This document shows, piece after piece, positions 6,824 to 13,556 of a stretch of DNA of 18,336 bases; position 1 is the first letter of the stretch, and each line of letters begins with the position of its first letter. The notes under the pieces are model-generated. The model ran no database searches and had not been told where the DNA came from. It saw nothing but the letters and a program-made list of their open reading frames with translations. Source of the stretch: Methanomicrobia archaeon (lineage in GTDB: Archaea; Halobacteriota; Syntropharchaeia; Alkanophagales; Methanospirareceae); NCBI GenBank assembly GCA_016928455.1, contig JAFGKP010000108.1:1-18336 (forward strand), read 5' to 3'. Position numbers and translations under genes: made by a program.

Positions 6824-7294
6824 CGGACTTGGTGGCCGCAAAAGGGTGAGATACACCATACTTATGATCATAGAGATAGCCAGCGCCGATATAAACGATA
6901 GCTCGCCACCGATCAGTGCAAAACCTCGCTCAAGCATGAGCAGCAGGCCACCGAATACGGTCACGAGTGCGAAGGTAGCACAGATCCCAAGGAATAGGCC
7001 TCTGATGAGCGGTTTCAGGCATTCCCCCATTCGGTCCTGCGCCCTCGTCCTGCCTTTTCCCTTCCCCTTGCTCGTGCTCCTCGCTTTTGACTCGTAAAAG
7101 ACGGTAAAAATAATGAAGAAGAGGGCGAAAACCAGCAAGATGAACGCTCCGGGAATCGTGCGATCCTCCAGCGCAAAGAACATCAAGCCAAAGGCAATGA
7201 ACAACGTGAGCAGCGCGAGTGCTAGTGAGAGCAGCAGCCGTTTGAGATATTTCGGGTAATCCACCACCCGTTTCACGTGCTCGAGACTCTCCAT
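6818..7294 (-). CDS. Four-helix membrane protein, unknown function
   Basis: I do not recognise the family. The 158-residue protein has two hydrophobic hairpins: segments at about residues 20-42 and 46-67, then a basic, Lys/Gly/Arg-rich loop (about 69-87, SKARSTSKGKGKGRTRAQDR), and segments at about 96-120 and 127-150. The positive loop suggests the middle faces the cytoplasm. The gene begins 12 bases after the RaSEA stop and has GGAG immediately upstream of its ATG, so it is probably co-transcribed with RaSEA. The link to archaeosine is positional only. Its end overlaps the end of mbf1 on the other strand by six bases. Confidence 0.75.
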   Translation of the reverse strand: MESLEHVKRVVDYPKYLKRLLLSLALALLTLFIAFGLMFFALEDRTIPGAFILLVFALFFIIFTVFYESKARSTSKGKGKGRTRAQDRMGECLKPLIRGLFLGICATFALVTVFGGLLLMLERGFALIGGELSFISALAISMIISMVYLTLLRPPSPS

Positions 7295-7306
7295 GCTCCT
7301 TCACAC

Positions 7307-8329
7307 TTATTCTACTAATTCGCGTGCTCGTTTGTTAACCTTTCCCTCCAGGTACGGGCGCGAGCCAAAGAGGAACGCATCGCGATCCATTAGCACATGC
7401 CAGACGTCCTTGCACGCGCACTCGAGCTCATCAAGCCGGACGAGCACGCGTACATCCTGGGTGATGTTGAAGCGCTTGATGGCCGCTGTTATCGCGCGAT
7501 CGCAGATGCCGCAGTTATGGGGGCCACGGCGATAGCCTGCACCCACAGGATCGGACATCACCACGAGATCGCGTTTCGCAATCGCACTGAGTGCCTCGAG
7601 CGCGCTCCAGAGCCACGGCGGTCGATAATAGCCCTGTCTCCAGAGCGTTTCCAGGGGCGTATGCTTCTGAATATTGCAGAGATTCAACGAGATGGTCGCG
7701 GAATACCGCGATGCGCGCTCGGCCGAGCTGATAACGTCCTCAATCGCCCGCTTCTCCGAGACCCAGGGCGGTTTCAGCAGCAGATAGGTTTTCACCGTCG
7801 CATCACAATCCAGTGCAGTCTCCGCGGCCTGCTGATATTCGGCGAAGGTAAAGCCCTTGTTGATATAGCTCGATCTGATGAATTCATCGGCCGTTTCCAA
7901 GCCGATTGCAAGCTCAAGCTCCGCACTGCCCGTGAAATCCTCAAGCTTGGTTGGCGTGACGAATTCTGGTCGCGTCTCGATGATGAGCTTCCGCAGCCCG
8001 GCTTTTTCGCGCACCATTTTTGCGATTGCCCGTCGCGACTCAGCAGTGATCTCGCGCTCGTCAAGGAAACTGCCAGAGGTGAAGATCTTGAGGACGAACT
8101 CCTCTTCAGGAGTACGCTGGAGCGCATGCGCCAGCTGTGTAAGGATATCCGCTTGCGTAACCTGGGCAGATTCCTGCCAGAAGCTGCACATCGTGCATTT
8201 CCGCCACTGGCAGCCAATTGTTCTCAGTATAACGGTCAATGATCGGATCGCCCGTCGCTCCTCGGGTAAGAAATCCTCATCGAGCCATACTGCAACCGGC
8301 CTTTGTGCCTGAATTGTTGGTGCACGCAT
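7307..8329 (-). CDS. raSEA: Archaeosine biosynthesis radical SAM protein RaSEA
   Basis: RaSEA works with ArcS to turn the lysine adduct of preQ0 at position 15 of tRNA into archaeosine, cleaving a C-N bond by radical chemistry. The radical SAM cluster motif is C40-x4-C45-x2-C48 in RTIGCQWRKCTMCSFW. The barrel continues with FTSGSFLD, IIETRPEFVT (116-125), LELAIGLETADE (138-149) and KTYLLLKPPW (180-189). The C-terminal part has extra cysteines (HNCGIC at 271-276 and ELECAC at 301-306) that could bind metal. Length of 340 fits the family. ATG at 8329 has no Shine-Dalgarno site. ArcS is not in the window. The next gene is the membrane protein. Confidence 0.9.
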   Translation of the reverse strand: MRAPTIQAQRPVAVWLDEDFLPEERRAIRSLTVILRTIGCQWRKCTMCSFWQESAQVTQADILTQLAHALQRTPEEEFVLKIFTSGSFLDEREITAESRRAIAKMVREKAGLRKLIIETRPEFVTPTKLEDFTGSAELELAIGLETADEFIRSSYINKGFTFAEYQQAAETALDCDATVKTYLLLKPPWVSEKRAIEDVISSAERASRYSATISLNLCNIQKHTPLETLWRQGYYRPPWLWSALEALSAIAKRDLVVMSDPVGAGYRRGPHNCGICDRAITAAIKRFNITQDVRVLVRLDELECACKDVWHVLMDRDAFLFGSRPYLEGKVNKRARELVE

Positions 8330-8400
8330 TAGTGTGTTTTATAGTGTGCAATGGCTAAAAAAGCGTGAAGCCACGAAAAAGGGCGAGGGAGCGAGGGAGA

Positions 8401-8916
8401 TTAGCAATCCTCCTCAACCTTGCGTTCATAGGTCTGTACCCACATCCCTTTTGCTTGCTCCCACGGCTCGCCTGTTTTGTAGAAGTGATAGCGCTGCATG
8501 GCACGTTCACAGGGCTCGTTGCCGATAAGGATATTCACGTAATTAACTTTGCAGTGATTCGTTTTGGCGAACGCCAGGAACTGCTCATACATCGCGTACG
8601 CCACGCCCTGGTTCTGGTATTCGGGCAGCACCGCCTGCTGCTCGCCGTAGCACCCGCGCTCGGTGAGAGATGCTTTGTAGACGCCGACGAGGGTGCCCGC
8701 TGCGTACACGCCGAAGAAGAAGTAGCCGGCGTTCATCTCGCTCCTGACCGTGTCCACAGTCATCGCGCGCTTCTCACGCCATTCGTGAGGATAGTCGTAT
8801 GCAGTCAGCCAGACGGCCTTATAGACCGCGGAAATAGCCCCTGCCTCCGATTCGCCCAACGGTACTGCACGGTATTTCCGCCGGAACCGTGCCCCGTCGA
8901 TATCGCAGAATGCCAT
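8401..8916 (-). CDS. GNAT-family N-acetyltransferase
   Basis: A stand-alone acetyl-CoA-dependent acetyltransferase of unknown substrate. The acetyl-CoA pyrophosphate loop is QNQGVA at residues 101-106, inside LPEYQNQGVAYAMYEQFLAF, preceded by a beta strand with GVYKASLTERGCYGEQQAVL and followed by VNYVNILIGNEPCERAMQRY, a typical GNAT motif B. The 171 residues form one domain. The ATG at 8916 (MAFCDIDGARF) is chosen because a TATA box lies just upstream and the longer upstream frame runs through tsr3 with no family resemblance. It ends in Cys. Its neighbours on the same strand have their own signals, so it may be a single-gene unit. Confidence 0.88.
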   Translation of the reverse strand: MAFCDIDGARFRRKYRAVPLGESEAGAISAVYKAVWLTAYDYPHEWREKRAMTVDTVRSEMNAGYFFFGVYAAGTLVGVYKASLTERGCYGEQQAVLPEYQNQGVAYAMYEQFLAFAKTNHCKVNYVNILIGNEPCERAMQRYHFYKTGEPWEQAKGMWVQTYERKVEEDC

Positions 8917-8931
8917 GCCTTGTGTATCTAG

Positions 8932-8943
8932 GATATTTTTATC
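8932..8943 (-). promoter_or_regulatory. TATA box for the acetyltransferase gene
   Basis: Read on the minus strand this is gataaaaatatc. Its centre is about 22 bases before the ATG at 8916, so a transcript would begin at or next to the start codon. No Shine-Dalgarno site is present, in keeping with a leaderless mRNA. Confidence 0.5.
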
Positions 8944-8966
8944 GATAAATAGTGCAGAGAAAAAAC

Positions 8967-9488
8967 TTAGGGCTTCCGTGCCCGCAGCTCCATGAACTGC
9001 GCCTGCAGTTCGATCACGTCGCCGCTGTCCTGAGCCGCGGCATAGGCGAGCAATAAATCCTCGTTCAACCGCAGGAACTCCACGCCCCACTTGAACTTCG
9101 CTAACAGCTCACGCGCGTGCTCGTGCTCACCGAGAATGACCAATGCTGCGGCCAATGCTTCTACGGAGCTGAGAATGAACGGTTTCCCGTAGTTGGTGGG
9201 ATTAGCGGCGATCAGGAAGGGTAGCGCGCGTTTTTTCCGCTTCAAACGCCTCAACGTCTCTTCAAACGGACCAAAGTGCTTCCAGGAGCAATCAAAAACC
9301 GTGATGCTGCCTGCCTGTGCCCGGTCTGCAGGCGAGAGCGCCTTCTCCGCGGTCGGCACCAGGAGAAGGGTTGTGTAAGGTATCTTCCGCAGAAGGTTGA
9401 CTAGTGTAATCAGGTCGAACCGTGCCAATTTCCGCGCGGTGCACTTCTTCGGATCGCACTGTCCCGCGTCGTAGGCATAGAGGCGCAT
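8967..9488 (-). CDS. tsr3: Tsr3-type 16S rRNA aminocarboxypropyltransferase (DUF367)
   Basis: Tsr3 transfers the 3-amino-3-carboxypropyl group of S-adenosylmethionine to a hypermodified uridine of small-subunit rRNA; archaeal members belong to the same family. Clear signatures are CDPKKCTARKLARF (11-24), LSPAD (51-55), VFDCSWK (64-70), and the diagnostic NPTNYGKPFILSSVEALAAA (96-115). The protein has 173 residues, close to the usual archaeal size. The ATG at 9488 is chosen; the open frame extends upstream to 9845 but that part overlaps the isomerase gene and looks like shadow sequence. It lies 40 bases after the isomerase stop on the same strand and is probably in that transcript. Confidence 0.93.
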   Translation of the reverse strand: MRLYAYDAGQCDPKKCTARKLARFDLITLVNLLRKIPYTTLLLVPTAEKALSPADRAQAGSITVFDCSWKHFGPFEETLRRLKRKKRALPFLIAANPTNYGKPFILSSVEALAAALVILGEHEHARELLAKFKWGVEFLRLNEDLLLAYAAAQDSGDVIELQAQFMELRARKP

Positions 9489-9528
9489 GGTTTTTTTAGT
9501 ACTCGTAAGCGTCACGCGGCGAGCCTTC

Positions 9529-10338
9529 TCAGAGGCCGTGATGTGCGAGGAGGTTGTTGAGGAAGTCCAGACTTGCGACACCTGCCTCAAGGGTGTAGAG
9601 CTCCAGTACCATGAGCCCGGAGTAGCCATTATCATGTATGCCGCGAACCACGCTGTCCCAGTCCAGATTACCTTCACCCAGCGGGAGATGGAGATCGCGC
9701 TCGCCCATATTATCGCTCGCATGCAGATGTATGATCTCCACGCCTTCATTCTCCGCGGGAATACGGAAGAACTCGGACAGCGTCTGAGTGGTGTTTGCAT
9801 GCCCGACATCGAGGCAGATCCCCAGATTCTCCATATTTGTCGCACGAACGAGTTGCACGAGCTCGTCTGGATATCGACCCATGAGCATATTCGCCGAGGT
9901 CAGGTTCTCGACCGCGATGCGCAGGCCGCGATCGGCTGCGAACTCGCAGAGCGAGGTGAGTGCCTGAACGGCCTTCTGAACCGCCGAGTCCGGCTGTTGC
10001 ACGGAGAGTGGCGAGAAGAAGCCAGGATGGACGACGCAGACCTCGTCGATAAATTCATAGGTGCTCTCTATGCTCTCCTTTACCTGACGCACACTCTCCT
10101 TCCAGATCGGCTCGTTGACGCTCCCAATGTTGATATCAGAGAGCGGAGCATGGAGTGAAAAGATGAGATCAGTTGTTTCGTGCAGTGCTCGCACCCGCTC
10201 TTTCAAGTCGCCTTCAACTTTCTGCAGCCCCTCATTCACGATCTCCCAGCCCTGGAAACCTGCCTCCTCGAGACGATACATCCAGTCCAGGGGACTGCGA
10301 AGGGCGTCAACCGAAGAAAAGCTAACCGTCACGTTCAC
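9529..10338 (-). CDS. Sugar phosphate isomerase / AP endonuclease 2-like TIM barrel
   Basis: A metal-dependent TIM-barrel protein of the xylose isomerase-like superfamily, substrate unknown. Conserved metal-site strands appear in order: FSLHAPLSDINIG, VVHPGFFSPL, IAVENLTSAN, GICLDVGHANTT, IIHLHASDN and HLPLGEGNLDW, then VLELYT. These supply the expected His, Glu and Asp ligands. Start choice is uncertain. The frame is open back to 10437, but family members begin just before the first strand, so GTG 10338 (MNVTVSFSS) is preferred; a GGTGGT lies six or so bases upstream. This gives 269 residues. The extra upstream stretch is hydrophobic and has no resemblance to the family. mobB lies upstream on the same strand and tsr3 downstream. 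Confidence 0.85.
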   Translation of the reverse strand: MNVTVSFSSVDALRSPLDWMYRLEEAGFQGWEIVNEGLQKVEGDLKERVRALHETTDLIFSLHAPLSDINIGSVNEPIWKESVRQVKESIESTYEFIDEVCVVHPGFFSPLSVQQPDSAVQKAVQALTSLCEFAADRGLRIAVENLTSANMLMGRYPDELVQLVRATNMENLGICLDVGHANTTQTLSEFFRIPAENEGVEIIHLHASDNMGERDLHLPLGEGNLDWDSVVRGIHDNGYSGLMVLELYTLEAGVASLDFLNNLLAHHGL

Positions 10339-10446
10339 ATCAACCACCACCTTCTCGATACACAACACAGTAGAGACCGCAAAGAGAAAAAGATACAGCC
10401 TCGCACGACCTGTCTCAATGACAGAGACGAGTGGCATTCTGTTCGG

Positions 10447-10899
10447 TCAAGCGTACTCGTCAAGCGCGAGAATGAACTCAACCAGCTCCTGAACCACCGT
10501 CTCGGGAAGCTCAGTACCACCTTTCAGCTCCACGCGTTTGCGGATGTTCTTGACCTCGTCGGGTGGATACTCGCTCAATGCGACCTTGGGTAACGCACTG
10601 CTCTTGAACCCCTCGACGAGCAGAAACGTAATGCCTGACCGCTTCATTTCCTCGATCAATTCTGCCAGATCGCGTGAACCGCTCAGTTTTATGCTCCGTT
10701 CCCCTGATACTCCCACGACCACCTCAGCGCCCGCAGTAAAGAACCGATCGGTATCACGAGCGATAGGCATCGCGAACTCCAACTCCTGCGCGTGTTTTAT
10801 GCAGCCCACCGAACCATAAAACTTCAGGCTCGCAATCAAACGCTCGATGAGGCTCGTTTTCCCGGATTTCTGCTTCCCCACTATACTGATTACCTTCAT
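10447..10899 (-). CDS. mobB: MobB-like molybdopterin-guanine dinucleotide accessory GTPase
   Basis: MobB binds GTP and assists MobA in making the guanine dinucleotide form of the molybdenum or tungsten cofactor. The P-loop is GKQKSGKTS at residues 8-16, followed by CIKHAQ (33-38), ARDTDRFFTAGAEVVVGVS (47-65) in place of the usual KDS-AGA block, and LLVEGFK (93-99). The protein has 150 residues and ends with a short helical tail. Formylmethanofuran dehydrogenase, the step before Ftr, needs this kind of cofactor, which gives it a metabolic reason to be here, though not physically linked to ftr. ATG at 10899; a run of three ctat units lies immediately upstream at about 10904-10915. Divergent from the ATP synthase genes. 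Confidence 0.88.
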   Translation of the reverse strand: MKVISIVGKQKSGKTSLIERLIASLKFYGSVGCIKHAQELEFAMPIARDTDRFFTAGAEVVVGVSGERSIKLSGSRDLAELIEEMKRSGITFLLVEGFKSSALPKVALSEYPPDEVKNIRKRVELKGGTELPETVVQELVEFILALDEYA

Positions 10900-11002
10900 G
10901 TAGCTATCTATCTATCCCTCTGCCGTGGCACTTGAGGATGGCAACGCGGTGGTACGCGCACAGACCCTCTGCCATGCTCAAGAGAGAATTCAGAGCTGAA
11001 GA

Positions 11003-11010
11003 TTTTAAAA
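11003..11010 (+). promoter_or_regulatory. TATA-like element for the ATP synthase H-E-F genes
   Basis: ttttaaaa lies about 48 bases before the ATG at 11055, giving a predicted leader of roughly 20-25 bases with a weak GAAGGTTAG ribosome site. The rest of the 155-base divergent gap (10900-11054) has no gene; a nine-base direct repeat (ccctctgcc at 10916-10924 and 10965-10973) lies in it. Confidence 0.45.
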
Positions 11011-11054
11011 GGGTAGGATTATTAAAGAGAAGCGGGCATAGAAGGTTAGTAACG

Positions 11055-11372
11055 ATGGCAGTAGAAGCGCTGAAGATCATACGAGAAGGTGAAGAGGAAG
11101 GGCGAAAGGTACTCGAGGAGGCGAAAGCGAGCGTTTCGACCATTCTCCTGAATGCTGATGAAGGGATCAAGCGGCTCAAGGAGCAGACGCGTGAGGAAGA
11201 GAAGCGCCTAGCCGCTGAGATCGCTGCCAGGCATACTGAGGAGGGTAAGCACGAGGAGGCGAAGATCATGCAAGCTGCCGAGGCGGAGGCGGAGCAACTG
11301 AAAGCTACCGCTGAGTCGAATATCGATCATGCAATTGCGGTCGTGCTGGCGCGTATTTTGGGTCTGAGGTGA
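11055..11372 (+). CDS. ahaH: A-type ATP synthase subunit H (peripheral stalk)
   Basis: Subunit H forms, with subunit E, the long coiled-coil peripheral stalk of the archaeal A1Ao ATP synthase. The 105-residue protein is almost wholly helical and charged: MAVEALKIIREGEEEGRKV followed by continuous heptad-like Glu/Lys/Ala stretches to about residue 90, and a short hydrophobic end (AIAVVLARILGLR) as in the family. The ATG at 11055 is chosen because the MAVEAL start aligns with the usual N-terminus; the open frame upstream (from 10932) is basic and unrelated. It is followed after six bases by subunit E. The normally adjacent I and K genes are missing. Confidence 0.88.
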   Translation: MAVEALKIIREGEEEGRKVLEEAKASVSTILLNADEGIKRLKEQTREEEKRLAAEIAARHTEEGKHEEAKIMQAAEAEAEQLKATAESNIDHAIAVVLARILGLR

Positions 11373-11378
11373 TATTCG

Positions 11379-12044
11379 ATGGGCGCGAAAGAGATGGTGG
11401 AGCGGATAAGGGAGGAAGCTCGCGAGGAAGGACAACAGATCACGGCCGATGCGAAGCAGCAGGCCGATGCGAAGCTCGAAGCAGCGCATAAAGAGCTCGA
11501 GCAGCAGAAGCAGCAGTTTTTAGCGGCTGAGGAGCGGAAAGGCGTGGAGGAGAAGGATCGTATTGTACGTGCGGCACGCCAAAACGCCCGGAAGCTCAAA
11601 TGGCGGGCAGAGGAAGCAATGATTGAGCGAACCCTGGAGTCCGCACTTACCCGCATACCCGGCGTGAAGGGCTCCGGGTTCAAGGGCGCCTCGTACGCGG
11701 AGATCTTGAGCGGGCTCATAACCGAGAGTGTTTTGAGCATTGCGGCAGGGAGCAGCAGTGCCGGAATAGACCTGGAAGTGTTCCTCAGTGAGGAGGATGC
11801 AGCAGCAGCTCATATTACGCAAGCACAGCTCACGGAATTGGGTATCGCATTGAGCCGCGAGCATGGTAGGGATTTAAAACTCACGCTAGCTGCTGAAAAG
11901 ATAAAATCGGTAGGCGGCGTTGTAGTCCGGCAAACGGATGGGAAGATCGAGGTGAACAATACCTTCGAGCAACGCATGGCACGCTTCTCAACGAGTCTCC
12001 GTGAGGAGATCGTGAAAGCGCTCTTCGAGAGAACTTCTTCCTGA
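11379..12044 (+). CDS. ahaE: A-type ATP synthase subunit E (peripheral stalk)
   Basis: Partner of subunit H in the peripheral stalk, capping the A1 head. Residues 1-75 or so are a charged coiled coil (REEAREEGQQITADAKQQAD and on). From about 80 a globular alpha/beta domain follows with LESALTRIPG, a DLEVFLSEEDAAAA strand region, KSVGGVVVRQTDGKIEVNN and the terminal helix RMARFSTSLREEIVKALF. The GG-V-V-x-x-x-D-G-x-I-x-V/N-N signature is diagnostic for the E family. Length of 221 residues is slightly above average. GAGGTGAT overlapping the ahaH stop serves as its ribosome site, so the two are coupled. In most euryarchaeal clusters subunit C would follow; here it does not. Confidence 0.92.
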   Translation: MGAKEMVERIREEAREEGQQITADAKQQADAKLEAAHKELEQQKQQFLAAEERKGVEEKDRIVRAARQNARKLKWRAEEAMIERTLESALTRIPGVKGSGFKGASYAEILSGLITESVLSIAAGSSSAGIDLEVFLSEEDAAAAHITQAQLTELGIALSREHGRDLKLTLAAEKIKSVGGVVVRQTDGKIEVNNTFEQRMARFSTSLREEIVKALFERTSS

Positions 12045-12147
12045 TCAGATTCGTACCAATCATCCGATACGAGAAAGGAGGTGCAGAAAGCGAGCGAGGG
12101 GGGGATGATCACTTCTTTTCTTACTCTTGCTTGCTATACAATGGAAC

Positions 12148-12483
12148 ATGAATACAGTAGCAGTGATTGGAGATCCGGAAACAGCTACGGGATTCCGACT
12201 CGCGGGCGTGAACGCGGTATACGAGCAGGGGCTGGAAGGGGAGAAGGAGGATATCGCCCGTGTGCTCGACCGCGTGGCACGTGAGGACTTTGCGATTATT
12301 CTCATTACTGAGAAGCTGGCGGCCGATCCTCGTACCCGTGAGAAGATACGGGACATCAACGCGAAGAAGAAGGGCGTGCGGCCCATCATCCTTGAAATAC
12401 CGGACAAGCGAGGGCCGATGGAGAAGGAGCTCGATGAGATCGGGCGGTTGATCCAGCGTGCCGTCGGTGTAGCGGTTGAATGA
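12148..12483 (+). CDS. ahaF: A-type ATP synthase subunit F (central stalk)
   Basis: Small Rossmann-like subunit that sits on the rotating central stalk. Recognisable features are the N-terminal MNTVAVIGDPETATGFRLAG, the EDFAIILITEKLA strand-helix near residues 48-60, and RPIILEIPDKRGP near 80-92 with the conserved IP-K-G turn. It has 111 residues. ATG at 12148 is chosen by the family N-terminus, yet no Shine-Dalgarno site stands before it. A strong AAAGGAGGTG lies far upstream at 12074-12082. The gene is 103 bases after ahaE and convergent with the permease gene. Catalytic subunits A and B, and D, are not downstream. Confidence 0.9.
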   Translation: MNTVAVIGDPETATGFRLAGVNAVYEQGLEGEKEDIARVLDRVAREDFAIILITEKLAADPRTREKIRDINAKKKGVRPIILEIPDKRGPMEKELDEIGRLIQRAVGVAVE

Positions 12484-12512
12484 GTGCTCGTTAGTTTTTG
12501 TTACCTTTGCCG

Positions 12513-13556
12513 TCACGCCAGAGCGTACCCGCTCTTCCGCTTCTTCAACAGATAAATGAAGAACGGCGCGCCGAAAAACGCGGTAATTACGCCCACGGGC
12601 ATCTCTGCCAACAGCCGCGCCAGTGCGTCCGTCCAGATGAGAAAAATCCCGCCCAGCAATGCCGACGCGGGAAAGAGAATGCGATGATCGGGGCCCACCA
12701 AAATTCGGGTAATGTGCGGTATGATTAGTCCCACGAACCCGATGGTGCCGGTAAAGGCGACGGCAGCGGCGGTGATGAACGCAGAGAGCACCAGAAGGAT
12801 CCGCTTTGCCGTCTCGACATTGATGCCCAGGGTCTGTGCGGATTCTTCACCGAGCAGCATGGCGTTGAGGTCCTTGGCGAAGAGGTAGATCACGCCGAAG
12901 CTGGCGAGCACGGGCAGCGCGGTTATTTCCACTTTCGTCCAGTTCGCGAGCCAGAAGCCGCCCATCGTCCAGAAGAAGATGTTGTGCAATGCCTCGCCGG
13001 CGATGGACATCATAAAGGATAACACCGCGCCCAGGAACAGGGAGACGGCAATACCGGTGAGCAAGAGGGTATCCACGGGGATACGGCCGCGGACCTTCGC
13101 GATATTATAGACAACGAGGATGGTGCAAAGCGCGCCAAAAAAGGCCATTACTGGCGTGGTATAGATGGAGAAGACCTGCGGGATGACCATGATCGAGAGC
13201 GCGGCGCCGACCGAGGCACCGGATGCGATGCCGATGATGTAGGGATCGGCCATGGGGTTCTTGAACAAGCCCTGGAGCGCAGTTCCTGCGGTGGCAAGGG
13301 CAATGCCGACCAGAAGACCGAGGAAGATCCGGGGCAATCGTATCTGGAAGATGATAACTTCATGGGGAACGGAGGTAAGGACGCAGAGCCCGAACTTGCT
13401 CCCCAGGAGCATGATGATCTCTCCCGGCGGGACGTACACGGGCCCTATCGCCGTGGTCAAGATGATGGAAAGAGCAAGTAAGATAAGCAAGTAAATCAGC
13501 ACCAGCTTCCAGTGAAGAATTTTTCGCAGTCCCGGTGCGCTATCTCCCCTGCTCAT
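12513..13556 (-). CDS. BtuC/FecCD-type ABC transporter permease
   Basis: Membrane permease of a type II importer for cobalamin, haem or iron chelates. Hydrophobic segments run through the whole 347 residues, about nine or ten helices. Family signatures are RLPR (73-76), GTALQGLFKNPMADPYIIG (91-109) with ASGASVGAA after it, the coupling segment GEESAQTLGI, and the C-terminal FTGTIGFVGLIIPHITR then GPDHRILFPASALLGG. All fit a functional BtuC. Its ATG overlaps the stop of the binding protein gene by four bases (ATGA), indicating translational coupling. The ABC ATPase (BtuD) is not found: the next gene is convergent ahaF, so it must be elsewhere. Confidence 0.95.
   Translation of the reverse strand: MSRGDSAPGLRKILHWKLVLIYLLILLALSIILTTAIGPVYVPPGEIIMLLGSKFGLCVLTSVPHEVIIFQIRLPRIFLGLLVGIALATAGTALQGLFKNPMADPYIIGIASGASVGAALSIMVIPQVFSIYTTPVMAFFGALCTILVVYNIAKVRGRIPVDTLLLTGIAVSLFLGAVLSFMMSIAGEALHNIFFWTMGGFWLANWTKVEITALPVLASFGVIYLFAKDLNAMLLGEESAQTLGINVETAKRILLVLSAFITAAAVAFTGTIGFVGLIIPHITRILVGPDHRILFPASALLGGIFLIWTDALARLLAEMPVGVITAFFGAPFFIYLLKKRKSGYALA

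Noticed and set aside
7397..8242. 281-codon plus-strand open frame opposite RaSEA
   Set aside because: RaSEA on the minus strand has a complete radical SAM motif and barrel; the opposite frame is a shadow of GC-rich codon use.
8336..8345. ctataaaac on the minus strand as a TATA box for RaSEA
   Set aside because: Only about 11 bases from the ATG, which would place transcription start inside the gene, and no later in-frame start fits the protein.
9487..10158. 223-codon plus-strand open frame opposite the TIM-barrel gene
   Set aside because: The minus-strand protein has all metal-site strands of its family; the plus frame has no recognisable domain or ribosome site.
10410..10424. CTGTC/GACAG hairpin between mobB and the TIM-barrel gene, considered as a terminator
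   Set aside because: Five-base stem with no T tract; mobB and the following genes may well be co-transcribed.
10339..10437. Extended N-terminus of the TIM-barrel protein that looks like a signal peptide (RARLYLFLFAVSTVLCI)
   Set aside because: The family is cytoplasmic and starts at the first barrel strand; the GTG at 10338 has a better ribosome site. Kept only as an alternative.
10904..10973. Three ctat units and a nine-base direct repeat in the mobB/ahaH gap, considered as operators or an att site
   Set aside because: Too short and too few copies; no integrase, tRNA or second site supports it.
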